DNA of 64,000 nt from Hordeum vulgare subsp. vulgare (GCF_904849725.1 NC_058520.1:400533993-400597992), one strand, 5' to 3'; numbered from the stretch's first letter, positions 10,877 to 21,971 are shown. The notes: generated from the letters alone by a model not told the origin. Program-made: numbers and translations.

Positions 10877-11884
10877 CTATGTGAGCTCCTCTGGCTCCAA
10901 CTGATAAACCAACGTCTGGTACTCAACTGGAGGCTCAGGCACGGGCACCTGCGGTTGGGCTAAGCCCCAATATGCGTAGATGTCCGAGGGCATAATAGTG
11001 TACCTGCCTGCATGACAATTGAACAAAAAAGGAGCAGGCAAAGTAATAGTCTCACGAGTACCCTGACTAAATATCAGGTTATAAATCATCCTTCCACCTA
11101 TATCTCTATCAAGAAAGTCATGGAGAACCATGCTATCGTAATCTAGATATCTCTCGGGAAGAAGAACCTCTTCTTCCTCCTCCAGTCTAATGGGTATCTC
11201 AAAGTGTCTGGCAAGACGGGTAGCATAGATACCTCCATAGACGACACCTTTAGAACGGTTAAGGTTCAACCGTTGAGCTACTATAGCGCCCAAGCTATAA
11301 GTTTTATCGTTATAAAGGGCTTCGCGCAATACCGCAAGATCTGGGGAACTAAGTGACCCAGCTTTCCCATGGCCAATCAAACATTTTCCCACAAATAGTG
11401 AGAAGTACCGAAGCACGGGAAAATGAATGCTAGCAGCTCTAGCGCAAGACACTCCTCTCTCCTCTCCTACAACAATTGTACCGATAAAAGCTTCCAAGTC
11501 CCATGGACGAGGTTCATGAATATCCCCAACGTAAGGTAATTTGCAAACATTGCAAAAATCCTGGAGTGACATGCGCTGGGGGACATCATAAAGTTTAAAC
11601 TCAACCATAGGAGGATTCTTCCTCGGATAGAAGTTAAAGCTTTGTACGAAGATATTTGTGAGGAGGAGGTATTGCGAACACTTATATTCAACGAAGGCGG
11701 TAAGGCCTGCGTTCTCCACCAAGTGATAAAAGTCCTCATAAATTCCAGCAGCGCGTAAGAACACGTTGCTTGGCCACTCGCATGCTCGAACTTCCGCGAC
11801 TCGAGGGACCGGATACTTGGGCTTCTTCTCACTCCCATCATCCTTGGGGTCACGGCTTGACGAGCCTCTCAAGAACCTCCTCAT
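10877..11884 (-). CDS. Athila-type accessory ORF of element C (335 aa)
   Basis: An uninterrupted frame from ATG to stop. It has a basic, serine-rich start (MRRFLRGSSSRDPKDDG), then a globular central part rich in aromatic residues (about 35-240), an acidic patch EEEEEV near 240 and a proline-rich tail (about 310-325). I recognise the central part as the plant retrotransposon ORF often labelled Athila ORF1-like; its biochemical role is not established. It lies 3' of gag-protease where pol or an env-like gene would sit. Upstream, 11885-12734 contains an LTR-like segment that may act as its promoter or leader. It is open although the gag and protease of the same element are broken. No signal peptide or membrane helix is evident. 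Confidence 0.65.
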   Translation of the reverse strand: MRRFLRGSSSRDPKDDGSEKKPKYPVPRVAEVRACEWPSNVFLRAAGIYEDFYHLVENAGLTAFVEYKCSQYLLLTNIFVQSFNFYPRKNPPMVEFKLYDVPQRMSLQDFCNVCKLPYVGDIHEPRPWDLEAFIGTIVVGEERGVSCARAASIHFPVLRYFSLFVGKCLIGHGKAGSLSSPDLAVLREALYNDKTYSLGAIVAQRLNLNRSKGVVYGGIYATRLARHFEIPIRLEEEEEVLLPERYLDYDSMVLHDFLDRDIGGRMIYNLIFSQGTRETITLPAPFLFNCHAGRYTIMPSDIYAYWGLAQPQVPVPEPPVEYQTLVYQLEPEELT

Positions 11885-12734
11885 CTTTTCCCTTTTCTAT
11901 CTCTGAAAATTTCTGAAATTTTTAGTGATTCTAAGGAAAAGTGAATAAGGCTCAACGAAACTCGTAGCAACTACTCCCACAAGTGCCTAGAGACCATATT
12001 ACGCATCAAAACTACTTGGGACCAGCTAGAATTAGCATTCAAAGCTCAAGAACATGGTCACCAAGGCAGCAAAAATACGCGGAGTATAATGCACTAGATC
12101 AAAAACTAATTGGACCAATGGAGGAGTCACTTACCAAGGAGTAATTTCCCCAAAATAGTTCGGAGAATGGTGATTTGAGCAAAGACATCGAAAATTCCAG
12201 CAAGAGGAGCAAGAACACGGGTTTGAGCTGCGAAACGATTTTTTCTGGAGGTAGGAGAAGCGGATGAGAGCAAGAATGAGTGGAGGGGGTTCCTGTGGGC
12301 CCCACAAGCCTGGGTGGCGCGGCCAGGGGGTGCCCGCGCCCCTAGGTCTTGTGGCCCACTGGTGTGGCCGCCAGACAAGCTCTTTGTCTTAGAATTTTTC
12401 AAAAAATCCAGAAAAAATCATACTAGATTTTCACAGCGTTCGGAGAACTTCTATTTTCGGGGTATTTTTCCACCGGACACTAAAACAGAAAACACGGAAA
12501 ACTAAACGAAATCTATCATTTTTCTTCTAAGCAACCTAAAGTGAAAGCTTGGAACATAGGTTTGTGACTCCTTGATTCATCCATGTCATGGTCATCGAAA
12601 GAAATCTGTCAATGGGGTTGATCAAATCCCCTCGACAAAACTTTCTCGGATCGCAAAAGAGAACGGAGAATTTTCGAATAGTCACTAGGTCACCTCAATG
12701 GGGATGTGTATCTCCCCAACAAGCAAATCATACT
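11885..12734 (-). other. Spacer upstream of the accessory ORF, with an LTR-like module
   Basis: No reading frame. Bases about 12230-12510 resemble the LTR of the same element (about 16700-16960): the block CCCACAAGCCTG, the words GGCGCGGCCA and CTTGTGGCCCACTGG, a CCAGAAAAAATC run and a following TTCGGAGAACTT occur in the same order. A hairpin is formed by 12297-12308 and 12348-12357 with bulges. Confidence 0.65.
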
Positions 12735-13838
12735 TCATCTTGACACGAGGAATAGGGCATTCAAAGCTCCCGATAAGTATCGATGAAGTTTTTTGATAGC
12801 ATTGATGCAATGTACTTGATATTGTTTCTTTGGAAAGTGCACCGTATGCTCATTACCGTTGACATGGAAAGTGACATTGCCTTTGTTGCAATCTATAATA
12901 GCCCCTGCAGTGTTTAAAAAGGGTCTTCCAAGGATGACATCCATGGCATCGTCCTCAGGAATATCCAAGATAACAAAGTCTGTTAAGATAGTGGTGTTAG
13001 CAACCACAACAGGCACATCCTCGCAAATGCCGATATGGAAAGCAGTTGATATGTCGGCCATTTGCAGAGAGATTTTAGTGGGTGTCAACTTATCTAGTTC
13101 GAGTCTACGATAAAGAGAGAGAGGCATAACACTAACACCGGCTCCAAGGTTGCATAACGCAGTTCTAACGTAGTTGCCTTTATTGGAGCAAGGTATAGTG
13201 GGCACACCGGGATCACCTAGTTTCTTAGGAGTTCCACCCTTGAAGGTATAACTGGCAAGCATGGCGGAGATACCAACCTCATGTATCCTCCTCTTATTAG
13301 TCACAATATCTTTCATGTACTTAGCATACGGAGACATTTTGAGCATATCTGTCAAACGCAATTGCAGAAAGACAGGTCTGATCATTTCAACGAAGCGCTC
13401 AAAATCCTCATCATCCTTTTTCTTGGATGGTTTGGGAGGAAAGGGCATAGGTTTCTGAACCCATGGTTCCCTTTCTTTACCATGCTTCCTAGCAGCAAAG
13501 TCATTCGTATCGTATCTCTTTTTCTTAGGCTGTGGGTTATCAAGATCAACAGTAGGTTCAATCTCCACATCCTTTTCATTGCTAGGTTGAGCATCAACAT
13601 GAATATCACTATTGATATTATCATTAGGCTCATGTTCATCAGTAGATTGTGTTTCAGCATCAGAGACATAGGCATCGTTTGGACTCTCAGGGGTAGCAGC
13701 AACAGGGTTGCTAGCGTGCAGGTTCCTATCATCTTTCTTCTTCTTTCTAGGATGACTAGGTGCATCAGTGCTAACTCCTTGAGAATCTTGTTCAACTCTC
13801 TTCGGATGACCCTCAGGATACAAAAGTTCCTGGGTCAT
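12735..13838 (-). pseudogene. Gag-protease remnant of element C, catalytic Asp lost
   Basis: A 367-codon frame in phase with gag but separated from it by a TGA (13860-13862). The first 130 residues are polar linker (KKKK and acidic runs). The retropepsin-like domain follows at about 210-330: motif CNLGAGVSVMP, then VILGRPFLNTAGAIID. The catalytic Asp of the usual DLGA or DSGA motif is Asn here (codon AAC at 13149-13151). The downstream hydrophobic-Gly motif and the GRPFL element are intact. It would have cut the gag polyprotein. No reverse transcriptase follows, unlike the usual gag-pro-pol order. Inactive as read. Confidence 0.8.
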
Positions 13839-13859
13839 TCTACCGCCTCTAGTAACGAC

Positions 13860-15424
13860 TCAGACAGAATTGTCATTCAACTCATTGAGCAAGTCATTTT
13901 GAGCTTTAAGTACTTGTTCTACCTGAGTAGTAACCATAGAGGCATGTTTACTAAGGAGCTTAAGATCATTGACATTTCTGTCCACACAAGCACTTAAATG
14001 ACTGAGCATATGAGCATTCTTTTCCAATTGTCTGCTAACATAATCATTGAAACTTTGTTGTTTGGCAACGAAGTTATCAAATTCTTCCAGGCATAAGCTA
14101 GCAGGTTTATCCAAAGGAATATCGCTCTCATCAAACCTACGCAGAGAATTTACTTCTACTACCTGTATCGGGTTATCGAGACCATGGATCTCTTCGATAG
14201 GTGGTAGATTTTTGACATCTTCAGATTTAATGCCTTTCTCTCGCATAGATTTCTTGGCTTCTTGCATATCTTCAGGACTGAGGAATAGAATACCTCTTTT
14301 CTTCGGAGTTGGCTTAGGAGGTGGTTCGGGAATAGTCCAAGCATTCTCATTGCACAAGATGTTATTGAGTAGAATCTCGGCTTGTTCTACGGTTCGTTCC
14401 CTAAAAACACTACCGGCACAACTATCTAGATGGTCTTTGGAAGCATCGGTAAGTCCATTGTAGAAGATATCAAGTATTTCATTCTTCTCAAGAGGGTGAT
14501 CAGGCAAAGCATTCAGTAGCTGGATGAGCCTACCCCAAGCTTGTGGGAGACTCTCTTCTTCAGCTTGAGCAAAGTTGTATATTTCCTGCAAGGCAGCTTG
14601 CTTCTTATGGGAAGGGAAATATTTTTCACAGAAGTAGTAGACCATATCCTGGGGCTACGCACACAACCAGGAGCAAGAGAATTGAACCAGGTCTTAGCAT
14701 CATCCTTTAGCGAGAAAGGAAACAGCTTGAGGATATAGTAGTGGCGGATCTTTTCCTCACTAGTGAATAGGGTGGCTATATCGTGCAGTTTGGTAAGATG
14801 GGCTACAACCGTTTCTAACTCATAACCGTGAAAAGGATCAGATTCGACCAGAGTGATTAACTCGGGCTCGACAGAGAATTCATAATCCTTATCGGTCACA
14901 AAGATAGGCGAAGTGGCAAACTTCGGGTCGTATTTCATCCTAGCGTTCAGAGATTTTTCTTTCCACTTGCGTAGAAGTTTCTCAACATCATAGCTATCCT
15001 TACACGCAAGAAAATCCTCAGCTATATATCCCTCCATAACATAGCGTGTATCAGGCATAACAGGCAATTCAGGCATAGTAGCATGTTCTACTTCAATACT
15101 ATCAGCGGTTTCAAAAGTATCATCACGTCTAGCAGCAACTCTAGCAATATGTGCATCAAGGGCACCTAGTGGCAAAGCAATATCAGGCATAGCAGGCATA
15201 GTATCAAGCATAGCATCATCAGGCATAGTATCAAGCATAGCATCATGGGCAGCAGAAGTAGCATCATCAAGCACATGCGACATATCAAGATTTCTAGCAG
15301 GAGGCGAAGTCGCAAACTTACTCAGAACTGAAGGTGAATCAAGTGCAGAGCTAGATGGCAGTTCCTTACCTCTCCTCGTAGTGGAAGGTAGGATTTTAGT
15401 TCTTGGATCTTTCGGATTCCTCAT
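13860..15424 (-). pseudogene. Gag of element C, frameshifted
   Basis: Two overlapping frames make up gag. The N-terminal frame (start 15424) runs MRNPKDPRTK, then imperfect MPD-rich repeats at about residues 55-85, then the capsid motif LFPFSLKDDAKTWFNSLAPG. The reading then shifts near 14650 into a second frame that continues with YYFCEKYFPSHKK, QAWGRLIQLL and a coiled-coil C-terminus (14645 to 13860). That frame ends at TGA (13860-13862), after which the same phase continues into protease, so this stop looks like a point mutation of an Arg CGA codon. Capsid protein of a Gypsy element; broken by one frameshift and one nonsense codon. Confidence 0.82.
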
Positions 15425-15474
15425 AGTGATCAGCAGACGTCAATCCCAAGTGACTCAGAGAATATAGTTGTGCT

Positions 15475-15492
15475 TCCCCGGCAACGGTGCCA
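15475..15492 (-). other. Primer binding site of element C (tRNA-Asp)
   Basis: TCCCCGGCAACGGTGCCA on plus matches the 3' end of plant tRNA-Asp with one mismatch. It lies ten bases from the LTR start at 15503. Confidence 0.88.
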
Positions 15493-15502
15493 GAAAGAGC
15501 CA

Positions 15503-17040
15503 TGATGTCCCACAAGCGTATGGGATCGCAGCAGTTTTCGAGGGTAGAGTATTCAACCCAAATTTGTTGATTTGCCAAGACGAGAAGCGAAAGAATATTC
15601 TCAAGTATTAGCAGCTGAATGTGTCAGATTCAACCACACGTGAAAGATTAGTGTCTGCAAGCAAAGTAACAGTAGCAAGGTAGTATGATAGCAACGGTGC
15701 CAGAAAAAGCCTTGGTTGATGGGATGTTAGTGCCGCTTACCTAGCCTCCCCGGCAACGGCGCCAGAAAGAGCCTTGCAACAAGTAACAGCGGAATAGTAA
15801 GGAACAATAGTAGCATCAGCAGCAAAGTAACAGCAGTAGTGACAGCAGTAGCAAAGTGGCCCAATCCCTTTTGTAGCAGGGGACAAGCCTAGGCAAAGTA
15901 ACGTAGCAAGAATCAGTAGTAAAAGACTCGTAGGCAGTGGATCGGTGATGGATGAGTATTACGGATGTGATTCATCATGTAATAGCTATAACACGAAGAG
16001 ATATGTGGCTAGCTCCCGTTCGTCAATCTAATGTAGGCATGTATTCCGTATGTAGTCATACGTGCTTAGGGAAAATAACATGCATGACATCTATTGTCCA
16101 TCCCTCCCGTGGCAGCGTGGTCCTAATGGAAACTACGGGATATTAAGGTTCTCCTTTTAATAAAGAACCGGACCAACGCATTAACACGCGGTGAATACAT
16201 GAACTCCTCATACTATGGTCATCTCCGGGAGTGGTTCCGCCTATTGTCACTCCGGGGTTGCTGGGTCATAACACATAGTAGGTGACTACAACTTGCAAGA
16301 TAGGATCTAAAACACACATATATTGGCGACAACATAATAGGTTCAGATCTGAAATCATGGCCCTAGTGACAAGCATTAAGCATAGCCAAGAAGTAGCAAC
16401 ATCAATCTAGAACATAGTGGATACTAGCGATCAATCCCCGGCAAAAATTAACTCGATTACATGATAGATCTCATCCAACTCATCACCGTCCAGAAAGCCT
16501 ACGATGAGATTACTCACGAACAATGAAGAGCATCATGGAATTGTCGATGGAGAAAGGTTGATGATGACGATGGCGACGATTTCCCCTCTCCGGAGCCCGA
16601 AACAGACTCCAGATCTGCCCTCCAGATGAAGAACATGATGTGGCGGCGCCTCCGTATCGCAAAACGCGATGAAACCTTCTCTCCGATTTTTTTCCAGGCG
16701 AAACGGAAGATATAGAGATGAGATTGGGGGCGGTGGTGCCACGTGGCCCCCACAAGCCTGCATGGCGCGGCCATAGGGGTGGTCGCGGCCTGTGGGCTTG
16801 TGGCCCACTGGCACGCCCCCTCCGGTGGATCTTTGCATAGGTATTTTTCTTTTATTCCAGAAAAAATCTCCGTAAATTTTCAGGACGTTCCGAGAACTTT
16901 CATTTCTGCACAAAAACAACACCATGGCAATTCTGCTGAAAACAGCGTCAGTCCGGGTTAGTTCCATTCAAATCATGCAAATTAGAGTCCAAAACAAGGG
17001 CAAAAGAGTTCGGAAAAGTAGATACGACGGAGACGTATCA
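15503..17040 (-). repeat. 5' LTR of element C
   Basis: Starts TGATGTCCCAC and ends GAGACGTATCA, 1538 bases. Two further tRNA-Asp primer-site copies lie inside it (15691-15702 partial, 15747-15764 complete), each followed by the GAAA(A/G)AGCC linker seen before the true LTR start. A GC-rich hairpin is at 16750-16803. The next base, 17041, is the interior of another LTR. Confidence 0.88.
16750..16803. other. GC-rich hairpin in the LTR of element C
   Basis: CCACAAGCC (16750-16758) pairs perfectly with GGCTTGTGG (16795-16803). The loop is GC-rich with GGCGCGGCC-type words. Same place and core as in element D. Confidence 0.75.
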
Positions 17041-17297
17041 ACCGTCTAGGCTAAGACAAGTACACTCTTATGATTAATACCTCATGCAAGCATCCGCAAA
17101 TACAAGAGAGAAATTAAGGCAAAGCCTAACCATAGAAATAAGCTTTAGGATCCAATACTCCCTCATGCAAAAGTATGCAAACTTGGGTTTAGGTTTCTGT
17201 CACTCCGGCAACCCACCATAAGCATTCTTTATACACGATGCATTCCCCTAGGTCCTTAAAAGGCGAAGCGTTATGTAGTCGACCTTTACATAACACC
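17041..17297 (-). repeat. Partial outer LTR of copy A
   Basis: Aligns with the interior of the LTRs at 20459 and 37824 (from the ACCGTCTAGGCTAAG block to CATAACACC). The left side is cut by insertion of element C. The right side stops at 17297, where RNase H/RT sequence begins, marking a deletion that removed the rest of the LTR, the 3' noncoding part, the accessory ORF and integrase. Confidence 0.82.
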
Positions 17298-18553
17298 TCA
17301 GTAGTAGCGTAATTCTTTTGAGCAGTGTCAAGGGTTTTGCTAGCATAATGGATAACATTCAATTTCTTATCAATCCTTTGTCCTAACACAGCTCCAACAG
17401 AAAAATCACTAGCATCACACATGATTTCAAAAGGCAAATTCCAATCAGGTGGTTGGACTATAGGGGCGGTTTTCAAGGCTTTCTTAAGAACTTCGAAGGC
17501 TTCCTTACAATCTTCATCAAACACAAAAGTAATATCCTTCTGGTGAAGATTAGTAAGGGGTTTCAAAGTTTTAGAGAAGTCTTTAATAAATCTCCTATAG
17601 AAATCAACATGACCGAGGAAACTACGAATACCTCTGATGTCTTTTGGATAAGGCATTCTCTCGATTGCTTCAATCTTTGCCCTGTCCACCTCAATTCCTC
17701 TTTCAGAAATCTTGTGGCCAAGAACAATTCCCTCATTGACCATAAAGTGGCACTTCTCCCAGCTGAGTACCAAGTCCGTCTCCTCGCATCTCTGCAAAAC
17801 TTTATTAAGATTGTGGAGACAATGGTCAAAAGAGGTTCCATAGACGGAGAAATTGTCCATGAAGACCTCCACAATTTCCTCACAAAAACCATGATAGATA
17901 GTGGACATACAGCTTTGAAAAGTAGAAGGAGCATTGCATAAACCAAAAGGCATACGTCTATAAGCATAACTGCCAAAGGAACAAGTAAAAGTAGTCTTCT
18001 TTTGATCGGCAGTGTTAACATGAATTTGAGAGAAGCCAGAGTACCCATCAAGATAGAAAAAGTGAGTGTTTTTGGATAAACTTTCAAGCATTTGGTCGAT
18101 GAACGGCAGCGGGTAGTGGTCCTTCCTGGTTGCCTTGTTCAGCTTCTTGTAATCAATACACATTCTGTATCCGATAATAATTCATTGAGGTATTAGTTCA
18201 TTCTTATCATTAGGAACCACAGTCGTACCTCCTTTCTTGGGAACGCAATGTACTAGACTTACCCACTTACTATTAGCTATTGGGTAGATAATACCTGTGG
18301 CTATAAGTTTGAGGATTTCGGTCCTCACAACATTTTTCATCTTCGTGTTTAACCGTCGTTGATGATCAACAACTGGTTTAGCATCAGGCTCAAGATTGAT
18401 AGTATGCTGACAAATAGATGGACTAATCCCCTTAAGATCCTGAAAGTTTAGAATTGGGTATAGCCAATAGTGCCTCCGTGTTTATGAAGGACTTCCAATA
18501 ATCGCTCTTCTTCATATCCTGAAAGTTTAGAATTGATAATAACAGGATATACT
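17298..18553 (-). pseudogene. Reverse transcriptase remnant of copy A
   Basis: A Gypsy reverse transcriptase is readable from MCIDYKKLNKATRKDHYPLPF (near 18163) through RRMPFGLCNAPSTFQ, the catalytic box FMDNFSVYG (17852-17863) and RRFIKDFSK to the start of RNase H (DASDFSVGAVLGQ). The second Asp of the catalytic pair is Asn. Upstream, a TGA at 18182-18184 replaces the Arg codon present in copy B. At its C-terminal end the frame runs on into the LTR fragment, giving a chimeric tail without meaning. A 20-base segment at 18516-18535 is duplicated at 18438-18457. Not functional. Confidence 0.85.
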
Positions 18554-18753
18554 TTCTTTTCATCTATATAAGCATACTTGAGCGTAATGGGAAGAGGTTT
18601 GAGATCAAACACCGGGTCCTCTTTTGGTTTCGATCAAAATCCCAAAGGCTCAACCAGAAGGTTGTTCTTCAGGATAGCAGGTTGTCTCAAGAATATATCA
18701 TCTAGCTCATTACTTTCCTGCATATGCATATCATTCTCGTGGTTTTCCATAAA

Positions 18754-20411
18754 TTATTGCGAAGGATCATTAGGAGGAATAGCAATAGAAGCAATCTCTT
18801 CAACAATTTTATCATTACTAGGTAGATCAGTACCACGAGTTTGCTTCGATAATTTAGAGAAGTTAAATTCATATGGATCACCATTAAATTCAACAGATAC
18901 TTTTCCTTTCATGCAATCTATAATATCTCCATAAGTTTTGTGAAAAGGCCTACCAAAGATAATAGGGTAAAAACTATCTTGTACTGAACCATGTACTAGA
19001 AGTCGGTAGGATATTTTACCTTTCCACATAGAACCTCAACATCTCGCACAATTCCAATAGGAGAGATAGTTTCTTTGTTTGCAAGATGAAAGTAACATCA
19101 ACTTCTTCAATTTCACATGGTAGAATATCATTCATGATCTCTTGATAAAGTGAAAAAGGAATAGCACTAGTACTGGATCCCAAATCACATAGCCCATAAT
19201 AATTACAATCTCCTATTTTAACAGATACAATTGGGGTACCTGAAATTGGGCCTTTATTCTTGGCTGTAACAAGGTTAGTGGAAACAACACAAAAATTTAT
19301 ATTGGAATCCTCAATTTACTAGTAACAAGGTCCTTGACTAATGCAACTTGAGGATCGACTTTAATCAGCTCCTCATGCTCATCAGTCGTTCTTTCACTTT
19401 TATTCAGGATGTATGTGACAAAAGAATGCTCCCTCATCCTTGCGGGAAAAAGGGGCTTTTCATATTCAACTGCAGGCAAGATAGGGTCAACAACATTAAC
19501 ATCAATAGGTAATTCCTTAAAAGATTTATGATGTCGATCCTCCTTCTTCTCAGAAGAGTCAATATGAGAGGCAAAGTCTTTGCAAAAGTCAATTAGAAGC
19601 TGGGAATCAAGACCAATCTTAGCGCAAAAGGTATTGAAGTAATCAGTTTTCACATAGCTCTCAATGTAATTAGGTTCGTAATTTATAACGAGTTCAATAC
19701 CTTTATCAATTTCCCAGTCTTCAGTGTTCTTCTGGATCCTTTCAATAAGATCCCACTTAGCTTCAATGCATTTGTTGGAGAATACCCCACTAGAGGAAGC
19801 ATCAAGCATCTCTTTATCTTGACGAGAAAGCCTTGCATAAAAATTTGTGAGAATAATTTGTTTGGAGATCTCATGATTTGGGCATTTGAGCATTAAGTAT
19901 TTCAACCTCCCCCAAGCTTGAGCGATGTTTTCTCCGTCACGAGACCAAAATTCATAAATATATTTCATGTCTTGATGTATTTCATGAAGAGGATAAAACT
20001 TGGCATAAAAGAGAGGCATAAGATCTTGCCAATTTAGTAAATGAGAGTCATCAAGAAGCCTATACCAATACAAAGCCTTATCTTTAATGATAGAGAGAAT
20101 AAGTTTCTCATAACAAAATCCATTGATATACCCGCAATCTTAAATAAGGAGCATAGTTGTTAAAGATATAGCAAGTGTTCACCTGGATGTCTATCTCCTG
20201 CATATCTATTAGCCAAAACACAATCAACAATACCAGTTGGTATTTTAAAGGGCACAATTTCAGTAGGTGGGGGAGGATTCTCCACCACAATAGCGTTCGG
20301 GCGGTTCCCCACAAGCAACAAACCAAGATAGAGTGGTCCATAGGGACAAAAAGCGGGAACGATAAAACAAAAACAGCACGTACAGTGTAAAGGTTTTCTT
20401 ACGAATTTCAC
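18754..20411 (-). pseudogene. Gag-protease remnant of copy A
   Basis: Three frame blocks of one gag-protease. 20160-20411 is the gag N-terminus (NPPPPTEIVPFKIP, ending HLLYL before TAA). 19297-20073 is capsid (YWYRLLDDSHLLNWQDLMPLFYAKF). About 18754-19290 is protease, with a DLGSSTS active site near 19180 and GRPFHKTYGDIIDC. It differs from copy B by one-base deletions near 20083 and 19313 that shift the frame, but shares the TAA at 20160-20162 with copy B. The aspartic protease motif itself keeps its Asp. Broken. Confidence 0.82.
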
Positions 20412-20429
20412 TTACCAATAGCACTCTAC

Positions 20430-20447
20430 TCCCCGGCAACGGCGCCA
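20430..20447 (-). other. Primer binding site of copy A (tRNA-Asp)
   Basis: TCCCCGGCAACGGCGCCA on plus, identical to the 3' end of plant tRNA-Asp. It is 11 bases from the LTR start at 20459. Its position left of the middle LTR shows that this LTR is the 5' LTR of copy A. Confidence 0.9.
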
Positions 20448-20458
20448 GAAAATGGTCT

Positions 20459-21971
20459 TGATGACCCACAAGTGTAGGGTATCTATCGTAGCCTTTTCGA
20501 TAAGTAAGAGTGTCGAACCCAACGAGGAGCGGGAGGTATTGACAAATGATCTTGAGCAAGGAATAGCTGCAAGTACTGAAAGGTAAATTTTTATGGGTTT
20601 TCTAGTATAAGCGACAAAGAAATAAATGCAAGTAAATTAAATAGTGCCGAGGTGCAGCAAGTGGCCCAATCCTTTTTGAACACAAAGGATAATCCAAGGG
20701 ACTAAACTTATAAATACTAAGGCGTTCCTGAGGACACACGGGAGAGATAGTCAAGTGCTTTCGTCATATTCCGTCTAGCACTATGTTTTGTATTGATAAG
20801 TGTTATGTGGGTGGATCTTAACTAGTGCACCGTCTAGGCTAAGACAAGTACACTCTTATGATTAATCCATCTTGCAAGCATCCGTAAATACAAAATAGAA
20901 ATTAAGGCAAAGCCTAACCATACCAATAAGCTTTAGGATCCAATACTCCCTCATGCAAAAGTATGCAAACTGGGGTTCAGGTTTCTGTCACTCCGGCAAC
21001 CCCCCATAAGCTTTCTTTATACATGATGCATTCCCCTAGGTCCTTAAAAGGAGAAGTGTTATGTATTCGACGTTCACATAACACCACTAGAAGAATAACT
21101 CCATAACTTAAATATCAATCAACACATATTACTTCAACATCATATGACTATTAACATCTAGACTTTTCCCATGTCCTCAAGAAGTAATGGAACTACTCAC
21201 AAGACATAAAATAGATCATGATCAGAGGTGATGAAAATATGATTAACAATCTGGTCATAATAATAATCCTCCAACAAAACTCCATAGCAGTCACCACAAA
21301 AGAGTAATCAACACCGGTAGAGTAGAGGGGATGAATAGTACAAGGTACAACTCCGATTGCAATTGTGGAGTAGATGGGATGAAGATGGAGATGGTGTTGG
21401 TGTTGGTGATGATGGTGATGATGATCTCGATGATGCGAGTGACGATGGTGATGACGATGAGGACGATCTCCCCTTTCGGGAGGAGTTCTCCCCTACAGAA
21501 TCTACCCGCCGGAAAGGTCTTTTCTTCTCTGTAGTTTTCCGCCGCGGAGCGGCGTCGGAATCACGAAAACTCTTCTGTCCCTGGAATTTTTAGGTCAAGA
21601 GGGAGATCTAGGCCAAAGGATAGTGCTAGAGAGGGGCTTGTCACTCAGGCGGCCTCCTGGCGCGGCCTAGGTGGGCGCCAGCAGGTCGCGTGAGTGACTT
21701 GTGGCCCCCCTCCGGCCCTCCTTTGGCCTATCTTCGGGACCCGTTCGGAAACTTCTTCCCTCAAAATTTCAGCTCAATTGGAGATGTTCTGGTATTGCAA
21801 CTCTTCGTGCTATTTGCTCCGCTGAATCCTGCGTCTGCTGTTTCGGCACCAGAAAGTTGGAAATTGTGTAAAATAAGGCAAAACACTATAAGTACATCAT
21901 CATAAAGTGAAATATACCCATGAATAGAGATAAATTATGATACAAAATAGTGATGCATTTTCGACGTATCA
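20459..21971 (-). repeat. Shared middle LTR of copies A and B
   Basis: TGATGACCCACAAG at the start and GACGTATCA at the end, 1513 bases, similar throughout to 37824-39314. A primer site lies on its left and a polypurine tract on its right, so it belongs to two internal domains. It contains a GAT/GAC-rich stretch at about 21397-21470 and a nested GC-rich hairpin at 21642-21700. Confidence 0.9.
21642..21700. other. Nested GC-rich hairpin in the middle LTR
   Basis: Outer stem GTCACTCA (21642-21649) with TGAGTGAC (21693-21700), eight perfect pairs. The inner stem CTGGCGC with GCGCCAG adds seven more. The corresponding hairpin in the right LTR (38994-39042) keeps the outer stem with one G-T pair. 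Confidence 0.75.

Larger units (their letters stand above)
1..17040 (-). mobile_element. Element C: Athila-like Gypsy LTR retrotransposon, cut by the window edge
   Basis: Minus-strand order is 5' LTR (15503-17040), tRNA-Asp primer binding site (15475-15492), gag (13860-15424), protease (12735-13838), an LTR-like spacer, an accessory ORF (10877-11884), then noncoding DNA to base 1. No reverse transcriptase or integrase lies between protease and the accessory ORF, so it is non-autonomous as seen. Element D splits it at 1319-10303. At its right end the sequence passes directly into the middle of another LTR (17041), so C inserted into copy A. Its 3' LTR and left target duplication are outside the window. 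Confidence 0.8.

Noticed and set aside
13281..13997. 238-codon plus-strand frame
   Set aside because: Antisense shadow of the protease/gag frame of element C.
15747..15764. tRNA-Asp-like sequences (also 1340, 6151, 6195, 15475, 20430, 37795)
   Set aside because: Only the last 18 bases of tRNA-Asp are present, without cloverleaf arms; they are primer binding sites or their copies.
21397..21470. GAT/GAC-rich frame in the middle LTR encoding an Asp-rich peptide
   Set aside because: Simple-sequence repeat within an LTR.
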